The notes beneath the pieces are model-generated. The model was not told where the DNA came from. It saw nothing but the letters and a program-made list of their open reading frames with translations, and did not search any database. A stretch of 64,000 bases of DNA from Gordonia sp. OPL2 (GTDB lineage Bacteria; Actinomycetota; Actinomycetes; Mycobacteriales; Mycobacteriaceae), in the NCBI RefSeq assembly GCF_003797825.1, contig NZ_RKME01000002.1:240197-304196 (forward strand), read 5' to 3'. Positions 38,032 through 49,013 of the stretch are shown here, piece after piece. Made by a program: the position numbers and the translations under genes. Numbering within the stretch: the stretch's first letter is position 1; the number at the start of each line of letters is the position of its first letter.

Positions 38032-38050
38032 CGCCTGCCGCCCTCAGGCG
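38032..38050. terminator. Weak hairpin between rhodanese and cofG stops
   Basis: CGCCTG (38032-38037) and CAGGCG (38045-38050) pair around seven bases; the second arm overlaps the cofG stop. The stem is short, so the terminator call is weak. Confidence 0.4.
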
Positions 38051-39291
38051 ACTGCGGGCCAGGGCCGACCGTGCGGGATGACGTCGGCGGCCAGTCCGGT
38101 CGACGGATCCGACACCGCACTCACGTGCTCGGCCAACGAGGAATCGATCCACTCCGCGCCCCCGAGGACATACGGCGGCTGAGCGGTGATCCGCTCGGTC
38201 AACGTGTGGCCCGACGCCGCGGTGATCTCGGCGAGGACGTCGAGATTGGGCCACGGCCGTTCGGGATTCACATGGTCGGGGGTGAGTGGCGAGACACCGC
38301 CCCAGTCGTCGATACCGGACGCGATCAACGCTGCGCACTCCTCACCCGACACCAGGTTCGGCGGAGCCTGCACACGCATCCGCGGGCCGAGCACGATCCG
38401 CGCGACCGCGACGGCGGCCAGGAACTCCGACATCTCGGCGTCCGGGGTACCGCGCATCGCCGTGTCCGGCTTGGCACGGAAGTTCTGCACGATGACCTCC
38501 TGGATGTGTCCGTGAGTGCGGTGCACATCGGCAATGGCCAGGAGGGATTCGGCCCGCTCGGTGAGTGATTCACCGATTCCGACCAAGATGCCGGTCGTGA
38601 ACGGGATCCGTTCGGCCCCGGCATCGTCGAGCACCTGCAGGCGGACGATCGGGTCCTTGTCCGGGCTGCCGAAATGCGGCTGTCCCTTCTCGGTGAACAG
38701 CCGACGCGAGGTGGTCTCGAGCATCATGCCCATCGACGGGGCGACCGGGCGCAGCCTGCGCATCTCCTCGGCACTCATCACGCCAGGGTTGAGGTGCGGC
38801 AGCAGGCCGGTCTCCTCGAGGACCGCGACCGCGGCGGCACGTACGTAGTCGAGGGTCGAGCTGTACCCGCGGGCCGCGAGCCACTCGCCGGCCTGCGGCC
38901 AGCGGTCCTCCGGGCGGTCGCCGAGCGTGAACAGCGCCTCCTTGCATCCGAGCCGGGCGCCGTTGCGGGCGAGGTCGACCACCTCGTCGAGGTCGAGGTA
39001 CATCCCGTGTCCGGCGCGGGCGAGCTTGCCGGGGATCGTCACGAACGTGCAGTAGTGGCAGCGGTCCCGGCAGAGCCTGGTGAGCGGGATGAACACCTTG
39101 CGCGAGTAGGTGATCTGACCGGCTCTGCCCACCTCGTCGAGGCCGGCGTCACGCAGGCCGGCGGCGATCCGCTGCACCTCGACGAGATCGTCGCCGGTGG
39201 CCGCGAGCAGCGCGCGCGCCACGGGCAGGTCGATGGCGTCGCCCGCGCGTGCGGCTGCGAGCGCATCGTCGATGGTCATCGTCTCGGTCAT
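38044..39291 (-). CDS. cofG: CofG: FO synthase subunit 1 (radical SAM), stand-alone
   Basis: 415 residues starting at the ATG overlapping the monooxygenase stop. It matches the N-terminal (CofG) half of mycobacterial FbiC. The intact radical-SAM motif is [18 protein letters not shown]; other marks are [64 protein letters not shown] and [20 protein letters not shown]. CofG forms the FO ring from the CofH product. In mycobacteria CofG and CofH are fused; here they are separate and in reverse order, with a monooxygenase between. Confidence 0.93.
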   Translation of the reverse strand: MTETMTIDDALAAARAGDAIDLPVARALLAATGDDLVEVQRIAAGLRDAGLDEVGRAGQITYSRKVFIPLTRLCRDRCHYCTFVTIPGKLARAGHGMYLDLDEVVDLARNGARLGCKEALFTLGDRPEDRWPQAGEWLAARGYSSTLDYVRAAAVAVLEETGLLPHLNPGVMSAEEMRRLRPVAPSMGMMLETTSRRLFTEKGQPHFGSPDKDPIVRLQVLDDAGAERIPFTTGILVGIGESLTERAESLLAIADVHRTHGHIQEVIVQNFRAKPDTAMRGTPDAEMSEFLAAVAVARIVLGPRMRVQAPPNLVSGEECAALIASGIDDWGGVSPLTPDHVNPERPWPNLDVLAEITAASGHTLTERITAQPPYVLGGAEWIDSSLAEHVSAVSDPSTGLAADVIPHGRPWPAVA

Positions 39292-40787
39292 GCAAACGCA
39301 CCTCCGTCGTCGACCGGGCGGGAATCGATGAGATAGGGATGGGGATCGAAGGTTCCGTTGCGGTCGCGGAACGAGAGCGCCGTCCCCGGCCACAGCAACG
39401 TCAGCCGTCCACTTCTGGGGTCCACGTACCAACTGTTACACCCGGTGAGCCAGACCGTCGAGGCGCTGCGCTCGTCGATCTCCCTGGTGTATGCCTCCTC
39501 GGCGTCGGCAGTCACCTCGATCGAACGAGACCCGTTGTGCGCCATGAAGTCCAGAGCTCCGAGCACGTAGTCGAGCTGGGTTTCGATCATGTAGATCGCA
39601 GAGTTGTGACCGAGTGCCGCGTTCGGGCCGTCGAGGACGAACATGTTGGGGAATCCGCTGACCGTCGTCGACGCATACGACACCATCCCGTCCGACCAGT
39701 GCTCGGACAGTGCCCGTCCGCCCCGCCCCTGCACGCGGCTCGCAGCCGGTGGCCGGGTCGCCTCGAATCCGGTGGCCATCACCAGGACATCGAGATCGTA
39801 GGTCCGGCCGCTGGTCGCCCTTGCCTTCGATTCGATGACCGATTCCAGTGCGCTGGGCTCGAACACGACGTCGGGACGGGTCAGCGTCGGGTAGAAGTCG
39901 TCGCTGAGCAGGATTCGTTTGCACCCGATCTCGTAGTCGGGGGTGAGCATCTCGCGTAGCGCCGGGGCGTCGACCTGCGCGCGCAGGTGCCCGAGCGCGC
40001 GGTCCCGGATGGCGTCGATGTCGGGCCGCAGACCGAGGCGTTGCCGAAAGGCTTTGTCGGCGTCGAGGAGCAGCTGCTCCCGCAACGCGTCGGCGTTCTC
40101 CGGGATCCGTAGCTCGGCGCGTTCGGCGTCGGAGAATCGGCGATCCTCCCGCGGCACCACATACGGCGGAGTACGCGAGAACACGACCAGCTCTTCGGCG
40201 GTCTCGGCCAGGTGCGGGATCACCTGCACTGCCGACGCCCCGGTCCCGACGACACCGATCCGCTCACCGCCCGCGAGGAGGTCGTCACGCCACTCCGCGG
40301 TGTGTACGACTGCCCCACTGAAGGATCCGAGTCCCTCGACATCGGGGACGTGCGGTTCGGACAGCCGGCCGACGGCCATCACGAGCACCCTGGCACGGAT
40401 CGGGCCCGATCCCGTCTCGAGCTCCCACCGTGCGGCATCGGTGTCCCACCGGGCATTGAGCAGCGCACAGCCCAGGCGGATGTGCGGGGCGAGTCCCTCG
40501 TCGTCGACGGTCTGCTGCAGGTAGCGCCGGATGTCGGCGCCCCGGGGATACAGTGTGGCCCAGTCGGTCGGCGGACGGAACGAGAACGAATAGAGGTGCG
40601 CCGGGATGTCGCAGGCGATGCCCGGGTAGGTGTTGTCGCGCCACGTGCCGCCGACCCCGTCCGCCCGCTCGATGACGACAAAGGATTCGGTTGCCCGCCT
40701 TGCCAATCGGGTCGCCATGCCGATCCCCGCGAAGCCGGCTCCGACGATCGCGACGTCGACGTCGCATGGTGTTGCGGCGCCGGTCAC
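39288..40787 (-). CDS. Flavin-containing monooxygenase of Baeyer-Villiger type, between cofH-like and cofG
   Basis: 499 residues starting at a GTG overlapping the cofH-like stop and ending at the cofG ATG. It carries two dinucleotide sites ([18 protein letters not shown] and [18 protein letters not shown]) and the type I BVMO fingerprint FxGxxxHxxxW in [29 protein letters not shown] and [13 protein letters not shown] are also typical. Such enzymes insert oxygen beside carbonyls using NADPH and FAD. Translational coupling on both sides ties it to the two FO-synthase homologues; a shared substrate is unproven. Confidence 0.9.
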   Translation of the reverse strand: MTGAATPCDVDVAIVGAGFAGIGMATRLARRATESFVVIERADGVGGTWRDNTYPGIACDIPAHLYSFSFRPPTDWATLYPRGADIRRYLQQTVDDEGLAPHIRLGCALLNARWDTDAARWELETGSGPIRARVLVMAVGRLSEPHVPDVEGLGSFSGAVVHTAEWRDDLLAGGERIGVVGTGASAVQVIPHLAETAEELVVFSRTPPYVVPREDRRFSDAERAELRIPENADALREQLLLDADKAFRQRLGLRPDIDAIRDRALGHLRAQVDAPALREMLTPDYEIGCKRILLSDDFYPTLTRPDVVFEPSALESVIESKARATSGRTYDLDVLVMATGFEATRPPAASRVQGRGGRALSEHWSDGMVSYASTTVSGFPNMFVLDGPNAALGHNSAIYMIETQLDYVLGALDFMAHNGSRSIEVTADAEEAYTREIDERSASTVWLTGCNSWYVDPRSGRLTLLWPGTALSFRDRNGTFDPHPYLIDSRPVDDGGAFA

Positions 40788-41908
40788 GAACGCACCTCGC
40801 CGAGATCGACGAGTCGATCCGCGGGTGGGATGTCGTAGCCGGTGGTGCGTTGCCGTGGGGTCCGGCCGACACGGTCGGCGATGGCGATCAGTTCGTCGAC
40901 GTCGAGCACCCGGCCTGCCTCCTGACCTGCAGCGGGCATCAGCGTGCCGTCGATCAGCAGACCGCCGATGTCGTCGGAGCCTCCGGTGAGCAGGAGTTCG
41001 GTGGTGTCGGGGGCGTGTTTGGTCCAGGCGACCTGCAGATGATCGATGGTGCCCACTGTCATCAGTCGCGCAACCGCATGCACGGCACGCGTCTCGCGCA
41101 CCGAGACGGCTCTCGTCGCGACACCGGCGAGATGGGGTGCGGCGTTCTCGGGCAGCAGCGGCATCAGGATCAACTCGCTGAAACCGCCTGTACGGCGCTG
41201 GATCTCGGTGAGCAGGCGAAGATGTGACACCTGGTGGTGCGAGGTCTCCACATGGCCGTAGAGCATGGTGGCGGTGGAGAACAGGCCGACGTCGTGAGCG
41301 GCCTCGATGCTCTCGACCCAGTCGCCGACCGGTGGTGCGGTCCCGCCGGACAGAGCGCCGCGGACCTGGTCGTCGAGGATCTGCGCGGCGGTTCCGGGGA
41401 CCGAGCCGAGCCCGGCCTCGCGCGCCCTGGCGAGGAACTCGGCGATCGACACGCCCATCCGATCGGCAGCGTCGCGGACCTCCGGGGGCCGGAACGCGTG
41501 CAGGTGCAACTCCGGTACGGCGCCGTGTATCCGCTCGATCAGACGGAGGTACTCCTCAGGCGGGGCGTCGGCGGGCACCGGCCCCTGCATGCAGATCTCG
41601 GTGGCGCCGAGCGCGCGCGCCTCGACGGCCAGCTCCTCGACGGACGGGACGTCATCCCGTCCGGACGCGACGACGGTGGTGTCGAGATTTCGGTTCACGA
41701 CAAAGGTCAACGCATCAGCGTCGACAACCTTCCGCCGAGCCGTGTCGGCAAGCGCACAGAGGGCGTCGAGTTCGGGGCCGGACGCCCCGAGCAGGGCGAC
41801 CCATTCGTCGTCGGTGAGGGCCGCCGGATCGTCGGAGACACGACGCAGCGCTTCCCGGGCTTCCTCCGCCGCGGCGTGCGCGTCCCGAGCCCACTCCCGC
41901 AGGACCAT
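40784..41908 (-). CDS. CofH-like protein lacking the radical-SAM cysteine motif
   Basis: 374 residues homologous to the CofH half of FbiC: DALTFVVNRNLD, GATEICMQGPVPADAPPEEY, HLHAFRPPEV, GLGSVPGTAAQILDDQVR, DVGLFSTATMLYGHVETSHH and RVGRTPRQRTTGY. CofH normally has Cx3Cx2C just after NRN. Here that segment reads NRNLDTTVVASGRDDVPS with no cysteine, about 17 residues shorter than mycobacterial FbiC as I recall it. It cannot hold the usual [4Fe-4S] cluster, so it is a pseudoenzyme or has a new role. No frameshift is visible. First gene of the operon with the BVMO and cofG. Confidence 0.88.
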   Translation of the reverse strand: MVLREWARDAHAAAEEAREALRRVSDDPAALTDDEWVALLGASGPELDALCALADTARRKVVDADALTFVVNRNLDTTVVASGRDDVPSVEELAVEARALGATEICMQGPVPADAPPEEYLRLIERIHGAVPELHLHAFRPPEVRDAADRMGVSIAEFLARAREAGLGSVPGTAAQILDDQVRGALSGGTAPPVGDWVESIEAAHDVGLFSTATMLYGHVETSHHQVSHLRLLTEIQRRTGGFSELILMPLLPENAAPHLAGVATRAVSVRETRAVHAVARLMTVGTIDHLQVAWTKHAPDTTELLLTGGSDDIGGLLIDGTLMPAAGQEAGRVLDVDELIAIADRVGRTPRQRTTGYDIPPADRLVDLGEVRS

Positions 41909-41971
41909 CCCCTCACTCTAACCGCACCGGTTCGTGCGCCGACGGGGCCACCTGAGGCGCGAGTTCGCCGC

Positions 41972-42346
41972 TCAGTCGTCGTCGGCGGCGGGCAGTCGAC
42001 CCGACCACGCCAGGACGCCCGGCAGACCCGCGCCGATCACCAGCAGCGCCAGACTCGGGAGCAGCATCGGCCCCTCCGGCAGGATCTCGACATCACCCCC
42101 GGGACCGGGCATCGCGCCGATCACCAGTGCCAGCAGCCACGCCAGGAGGGGAAACCACCGCGCCGGTCCGTCGCTGTAACCGGCCGCCAGCCAGAGCAGA
42201 ACGCAGTTGACGACACCGGCGAGGACAGCGGCCACCGGGATCGCGACACCGCCGAAACGCAGGTAGGCGAAGGCCACCGACATCACCCCGACGACGAACC
42301 CGTCGACGACGAGGAGGCCGAGCAGCACACGATCCTGTGGTCGCAT
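41972..42346 (-). CDS. Small integral membrane protein (Rv1171-like) following mshB
   Basis: 124 residues. ATG overlaps the mshB stop by one base (TGATG). Four hydrophobic segments are seen: about 9-28, 35-55, 62-80 and 88-112; the C-terminus is acidic. It occupies the place of Rv1171 after mshB. No known catalytic motif; function unknown. Confidence 0.8.
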   Translation of the reverse strand: MRPQDRVLLGLLVVDGFVVGVMSVAFAYLRFGGVAIPVAAVLAGVVNCVLLWLAAGYSDGPARWFPLLAWLLALVIGAMPGPGGDVEILPEGPMLLPSLALLVIGAGLPGVLAWSGRLPAADDD

Positions 42347-43239
42347 CAGGGCAGCCCGTCGAACAGGTCGGTCTCCCGAGAGGTCGTGCCGTTCTCGACG
42401 CTCGGTGAGATCCGGATGAAGTGCTCGTGGTCGAAGATCGGCTGCAGGATGTTGTTGGACAACGCGTACTGTGCGCCGGACCCGGCGACGGTGACCTGGG
42501 TGGCGTGGGCGGCCAGTGCGGCGGCCTTGCGCCCACGCTGTGCCACGACGTCGATCTCGGTCGTGATCGCATCGTCGGGGTAGCCCGGCAACTCTCCCGG
42601 ATCGGGCATCCGCCAGCCGGGCGGTAGGTGTTCGGCTGCGGCGAGGCCGGCGGTCAACGCCGACCGTTCCGTCACCGATTCGTAGACCTTGAACGGACGA
42701 CCGAGGAGTTCCTGAGCGCGCGGCACGGCATGCACGGTCGTCTCGTGGACGAGCATGTGGTCGGGATGGCCATAGGTGCCCGCGTCGTCGTAGGTCACGA
42801 TCACCTGCGGCGCGAACTCGACGATCTCGGCGACGAGGGTGTCGACGAGCTCGTCCACGCTCGCCATCGCGAGTGCGCGCGGGTGTGCCGCCGACGCCGA
42901 ACCGGCCATGCCGGAGTCGCGCCACCTCCCTGCGCCACCGAGGAATCGCGGTCGGAGTGGCTCGCGATTCTCGGGTGTCAGTGCCGCGAGCGCGCGGGAC
43001 AGTTCGAGGATCCGGTAGCCGCCGAGCTGATCGGCACCACCGTCGGCGGCCAGCTGTGCCCACTCGTCTCCGATGACCTCGCCCTCCTCACCGAGGGTGA
43101 AGGTCAGCACGCGGACGTCGACGCCCTCGTCGAGGTACCGCGCGATCGTCCCGCCGGTCATGATCGACTCGTCGTCGGGATGGGCGTGCAGCAGGAGCAG
43201 CCGTCGGCCCTCACCCGCCGGGACGTCGTCGGGGGTCAC
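42346..43239 (-). CDS. mshB: GlcNAc-Ins deacetylase MshB (mycothiol synthesis)
   Basis: 297 residues with the zinc-binding AHPDD signature (LLLLHAHPDDESIMTGG) and the second half YGHPDHMLVHETT. MshB deacetylates 1-O-(2-acetamido-2-deoxy-glucopyranosyl)-myo-inositol to supply mycothiol. The GTG start overlaps the lpqW stop, so the two are coupled. Confidence 0.95.
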   Translation of the reverse strand: MTPDDVPAGEGRRLLLLHAHPDDESIMTGGTIARYLDEGVDVRVLTFTLGEEGEVIGDEWAQLAADGGADQLGGYRILELSRALAALTPENREPLRPRFLGGAGRWRDSGMAGSASAAHPRALAMASVDELVDTLVAEIVEFAPQVIVTYDDAGTYGHPDHMLVHETTVHAVPRAQELLGRPFKVYESVTERSALTAGLAAAEHLPPGWRMPDPGELPGYPDDAITTEIDVVAQRGRKAAALAAHATQVTVAGSGAQYALSNNILQPIFDHEHFIRISPSVENGTTSRETDLFDGLP

Positions 43240-45140
43240 CGCATCTCCCAGGCCACGCTGTCACCGAAGATCGCCACCTGGATGGGTCCCGACAGCGGCA
43301 CATTGCGCACCGCCCCGGTACGCCCGACCAGCATGCTGTCCTGGTAGATCGGCTGATAGATCGCCTGCTCGGCGAGCAGCGGTTCGGCCTGCTGCAGCGG
43401 TGGGATCGGGTCGGCCGCCGACAACGCGTCCCTGGCGAGGGCGATCAGCTCCGGATCGCAGACACCGGAGATGTTGCTGGCGTAGCTGTCGTCGGCGCCG
43501 GAACCGGTCTGGCCCGGCGCGACGCTGGTCGGTGTCGGCGGGGTCGACAACGACGGTGCCGTCCCCGGCTTCGGCTGATCGCAGTCCACCTGCGACGCGA
43601 GCGACGCCGCGGGCGGGACGCCGAGCCCGGTCCAGCCGACGACGAGATCGACCCGGGCGTTGGTGAGTGCCACGCCGTACAGCTCGCTGTTGGGAAGTGC
43701 CACGACGGCGGCGCGCACGCCCTGACCGCGCAACTGATCGACGATGTTCGACGCCGCCGACGTCGACCGCGGGTCCCCGCTGATCGCGCCGACCCGAACC
43801 GTCAAGTCGTCGCCGTCCTTGCGGTACGGGGCGATCCCGGCGGGTAGCGAGGCCACCTCGGTGCCGGCATCCGCGCCCGGCGCGGCGCTCGGCGCTGCAC
43901 TCGACGACGGCGCCGACGACCCGGAGGACCCCGGTTCCGGGCTGTCGGGCACCTCCGACCGGGGCTCGACCCGCTGGTATCCCGCGTCCGCGAGCAACGC
44001 GGTCACCTCATCGGGACCGGCCCGGGGACGGTCGACCGCGGTGTACCCGCGATCGGTCGGGGCGAACACCGTGTTGGCGTAGGGCGTCACGATGTCGTCG
44101 CCGGCGCCGGCCAGGGTCACCAGGTTCGGATCGATCATGGACAGGACCGCGCGCCGCACCTGCAGCGACCGCATCGTCGCGGTCCGGGCGTTGACGCTGA
44201 CCGACAGCGCCCTCGACGTCGGGTTGCGCTGGGTGTCGACGCCGGGGACCGCGGCGAGTTCCGCCGTGGTGGCGCGGCCGGTGGCGACGGTGGCGATCGA
44301 CGAGTCACCCGAGCGCACGGACTCGACCATCTGGGATGCGGTCCCGGCGCGCCGCAGCACGACCTGGTCCAGCGACGGCGGCTTCATCCAGTAGCGGTCG
44401 TTGCGGACCAGGCGCACCTCGTCGCGGGTCTGGTCGATCGAGGCCACCGAGAACGGTCCCGCCGACACCGGTTTGCCGCTGTCCATGCCGGTCTGGAAAC
44501 CGGCGGGCGCGCCGCGCAGCACGTGGCTGGGCAGCAGGTCGGTGAACAGTTCGCGCCACGCCGGATACGGCCGGGCGAACGTCACCTGCACCTCTTTGCC
44601 ACCAGCCTTGGACTGCACCGAGTCGATGAGTCGATAGCCGGCAGGTGCCACGACGTTGGGCTGCCGCGACATCTGCTGCCACAGGTACGAGAAGTCGTCC
44701 CCGGTCACCGGCAGTCCGTCGGACCACTGTGCGTCCGTGTGGATCTGATAAGTGACCGTGAACGGTTGGGTAGAGGTGACCTCGGCCGACGTGATCAGCG
44801 CTTCCTGTCGCTGCCAGACCACGCCCGCGGGCGTGTCCACCGGACGGAACGCACTCGGCAGGGTCATCGCCGCGATGGCCGTGGTCACCGCGCTTTGATC
44901 CGCACCGATGTGCGGATTGAACCCGCCGCCGACGGAGTCCGTGGCGACATAGATCGTCTTCTCCGTCGGATACTCGGCGGGTGTCGCGGGCGGAGCCGTC
45001 TCCCGCACCGGCGGAGGCGGATTCGCCGAGCACGCCGACACCAGCACGAGGACCGCGCCCACGAGGGCCGCCCATCGGCCGTGCCGACGCACGGAGGACA
45101 CCACTGCGGCCGAGGCGCGCTCTGTGTGCCAACGACTCAC
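43236..45140 (-). CDS. lpqW: LpqW-like lipoprotein (SBP family 5 fold)
   Basis: 634 residues from GTG 45140 with GGGGG upstream. The signal peptide ends in lipobox VLVSAC (about residue 35), so it is a secreted lipoprotein. The body has the OppA-like family-5 binding-protein architecture (YQIHTDAQWSDGLPVTGDDF, FARPYPAWRELFTDLLPSH). A low-complexity Ser/Ala/Pro linker lies near residues 395-430. LpqW in mycobacteria regulates the branch between PIMs and lipoarabinomannan. It is upstream of mshB and downstream of typA, as in M. tuberculosis. Confidence 0.9.
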   Translation of the reverse strand: MSRWHTERASAAVVSSVRRHGRWAALVGAVLVLVSACSANPPPPVRETAPPATPAEYPTEKTIYVATDSVGGGFNPHIGADQSAVTTAIAAMTLPSAFRPVDTPAGVVWQRQEALITSAEVTSTQPFTVTYQIHTDAQWSDGLPVTGDDFSYLWQQMSRQPNVVAPAGYRLIDSVQSKAGGKEVQVTFARPYPAWRELFTDLLPSHVLRGAPAGFQTGMDSGKPVSAGPFSVASIDQTRDEVRLVRNDRYWMKPPSLDQVVLRRAGTASQMVESVRSGDSSIATVATGRATTAELAAVPGVDTQRNPTSRALSVSVNARTATMRSLQVRRAVLSMIDPNLVTLAGAGDDIVTPYANTVFAPTDRGYTAVDRPRAGPDEVTALLADAGYQRVEPRSEVPDSPEPGSSGSSAPSSSAAPSAAPGADAGTEVASLPAGIAPYRKDGDDLTVRVGAISGDPRSTSAASNIVDQLRGQGVRAAVVALPNSELYGVALTNARVDLVVGWTGLGVPPAASLASQVDCDQPKPGTAPSLSTPPTPTSVAPGQTGSGADDSYASNISGVCDPELIALARDALSAADPIPPLQQAEPLLAEQAIYQPIYQDSMLVGRTGAVRNVPLSGPIQVAIFGDSVAWEMR

Positions 45141-45216
45141 CAACAAACCCCCAAGGTCATGTGCGCCCGGCGTCGGATACAGCGCGGGGCCTCGACGCCG
45201 AGCGCGATCCCTCGCT

Positions 45217-47127
<1,911 letters not shown>

Positions 47128-47305
47128 TGACTCGTCTTTCAGATCGGGTTCTCAGACCGAGATCGGCCCGATCAAGGGTATCCGAGTCCGGGGTGAGACC
47201 GCCGTCACGGGACCCTCCGAGTCGCGGATTCGGGTGGAATCGGTGGTCGACAGGCCGACATGAGCGGGGATCAGAGTTCGGGCGGGGCGCTGCTAACCTC
47301 ACGCC

Positions 47306-47482
47306 ATGGGCAAGGTGAACCCGGCGACGGTATGCGATCTGAAGCCCAAGAAGAAGTGTTGTCGCAAGTCGACACGGTGCGTGCGATGCCCGGTCGTGAT
47401 CCATCGGATGCGCAAGATCGACGACGACACGATGTCGAAGAAGCAGCTGCGCAAGGCACTCAAGAAGGCCCGAGCCGCCTGA
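47306..47482 (+). CDS. Cys-rich small conserved protein, 58 residues
   Basis: A short gene of 58 codons from ATG 47306, ending TGA 47480-47482. It reads MGKVNPATVCDLKPKKKCC then RKSTRCVRCPVVIHRM, and ends in KKQLRKALKKARAA. The cysteines C10, C18, C19, C25 and C28 with basic residues suggest a zinc ribbon or knuckle. I recall similar small proteins in mycolata, but have no name. Convergent with the Nudix gene, over a small hairpin that includes its own stop. Function unknown. Confidence 0.8.
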   Translation: MGKVNPATVCDLKPKKKCCRKSTRCVRCPVVIHRMRKIDDDTMSKKQLRKALKKARAA

Positions 47483-47488
47483 GGCGGC
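47474..47488. terminator. Hairpin over the stop of the small Cys-rich gene
   Basis: GCCGCC (47474-47479) and GGCGGC (47483-47488) pair around TGA, the stop codon, with outer GCCC/GGGC support. It lies between convergent stops and could end transcripts from both sides. The three-base loop is tight. Confidence 0.5.
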
Positions 47489-47505
47489 GGCGCGGGCCGT
47501 TCGCC

Positions 47506-47955
47506 TCACGTCGCCAAGATGTCCAGGAGCTGAGGGACCCAGGCGGAGTCTGCCGGGACGAGCAGCCCCGCATCCGCGAGCTCGCGCAGCTCTGCCGCAT
47601 CACACCAGCGCAGCGCCGCGTGTTCGACGGGCCGCGGTGTGCCGTCGACGATCCGGGCGGCGAGGGCGACGAGGACGAGATCGTCGGTCAGTGGCACCCG
47701 CTCGTCGAGCGCGGCACCGACACTGACGTCGACGCCGAGTTCCTCCCGCAGCTCGCGGCGCAGTGCGGCCTCGGTGGTCTCCCCCGGTTCGACCTTGCCC
47801 CCGGGCAGTTCCCACAGGCCGGCCACCTCCGGTGGATATCGTCGCCGGGCCAGCAGAAGGGTCTGCCGGTCGGGGTCGATCACGGCTCCGGCCACCACGA
47901 TTCGACGACGGCCGGCGACACGGTCGGCGTTCGCGTCGCTCGACGACCCGGTCAC
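47506..47955 (-). CDS. MutT-like Nudix hydrolase coupled to a thiamine-type ABC transporter
   Basis: 149 residues, GTG overlapping the ABC ATPase stop. The Nudix box GGKVEPGETTEAALRRELRE then ELGV is fully canonical, and WELPGGKVEPGE is MutT-like. MutT removes 8-oxo-dGTP. Being translationally coupled to a thiamine-type importer, it may instead act on thiamine diphosphate or a damaged derivative; Nudix enzymes on thiamine phosphates are known. Function undecided. Confidence 0.88.
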   Translation of the reverse strand: MTGSSSDANADRVAGRRRIVVAGAVIDPDRQTLLLARRRYPPEVAGLWELPGGKVEPGETTEAALRRELREELGVDVSVGAALDERVPLTDDLVLVALAARIVDGTPRPVEHAALRWCDAAELRELADAGLLVPADSAWVPQLLDILAT

Positions 47956-49013
47956 GCGCCGATCACCGCGACCCGCTCGGCGACGATGCGCAGGGCGACG
48001 TCGTCGCCGACGCCGACCGCCGCCGACGTCACCGCATCGAACTCGCCGACGGCGGTGCGGACCCGGAGCCGCCGGCCGGCGGGGAGGTCGGCGACGGCCG
48101 CGACCACACCGACGACACCGGTACCCGTCGATTCACCGCTTCGGTCTGTGTCGCTGCCGTTCCCGCGACCGCTGCGGGGTTCGATCGCGTGGATCGACTC
48201 GGGACGCAGGCCGAGCAGGGTGTCACCGTCCGGCACATCCATGGCGATCTGTCCCAGGTCGGTGTCGACGTGGGAGTTGCGCGCCCGGCCGGCCAGCACG
48301 GCGGTGACGCCGAGGAAGCGTGCCGTCCATTCGTCGACGGGTCGGGCCCAGAGCCGCCCGGGCGTGGCGGTCTGCACGATGTCGCCGGACCGCATGACCG
48401 AGATGGTGTCCGCCATCAATGCGGCCTCGGTGTGATCGTGGGTGACCACCAGTGTGGGAGTGTCTGCGGCACGGACGATCTCGGCGATCTCCGTGGCGAG
48501 CGCATCGCGGAGCAGACGGTCCAGCGCGGCCAGCGGTTCATCGAGCAGGAGCAGTCGTGGGCGTGGCGCCAGAGCACGTGCGAGTGCGACGCGCTGCGCC
48601 TGCCCGCCGGAGAGCTCGTCGACCCGGCGCCGACCGAGGTCGGGTAGCCGGACCAGATCGAGCATCTCCTCGACCCGCGAGGAGATGTCGGCACGCGACC
48701 AGCGGCGCATCCGCAGGCCGTAGGCGACATTCGCGGCGACCGTCCGACCACCGAACAGCTGACCGTCCTGGAACACCACACCGAAGTCCCGTCGATGGGT
48801 CGGCACGTCCGCGATGTCCTCGCCGTCGAATCGGATCGTGCCCGCCGCCGACGGCTCGAGACCGGCGACGGCGCGGATGAGTGTCGACTTCCCACATCCC
48901 GACGGCCCGAGCAGGGCGGTCACCACCGATCCCGAGGTGCCGACGGTCCAGTCGAGTTGCTCGAGCACGACGGTCGACCCGTACCGGACCTGCAGTCCGT
49001 CGATCTCGAGCAT
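47952..49013 (-). CDS. ABC transporter ATP-binding subunit (thiamine/iron type)
   Basis: 353 residues with Walker A GPSGCGKST, Q-loop VVFQDGQLFGG, signature LSGGQAQRV and Walker B LLLLDEPLAALD followed by the H-loop VVTHDHTEA. A C-terminal TOBE-like domain follows. Order permease then ATPase with stop and start adjacent (TAG-ATG). The cognate binding protein looks ThiB-like, so thiamine or TPP import is the likely role. Confidence 0.92.
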   Translation of the reverse strand: MLEIDGLQVRYGSTVVLEQLDWTVGTSGSVVTALLGPSGCGKSTLIRAVAGLEPSAAGTIRFDGEDIADVPTHRRDFGVVFQDGQLFGGRTVAANVAYGLRMRRWSRADISSRVEEMLDLVRLPDLGRRRVDELSGGQAQRVALARALAPRPRLLLLDEPLAALDRLLRDALATEIAEIVRAADTPTLVVTHDHTEAALMADTISVMRSGDIVQTATPGRLWARPVDEWTARFLGVTAVLAGRARNSHVDTDLGQIAMDVPDGDTLLGLRPESIHAIEPRSGRGNGSDTDRSGESTGTGVVGVVAAVADLPAGRRLRVRTAVGEFDAVTSAAVGVGDDVALRIVAERVAVIGA

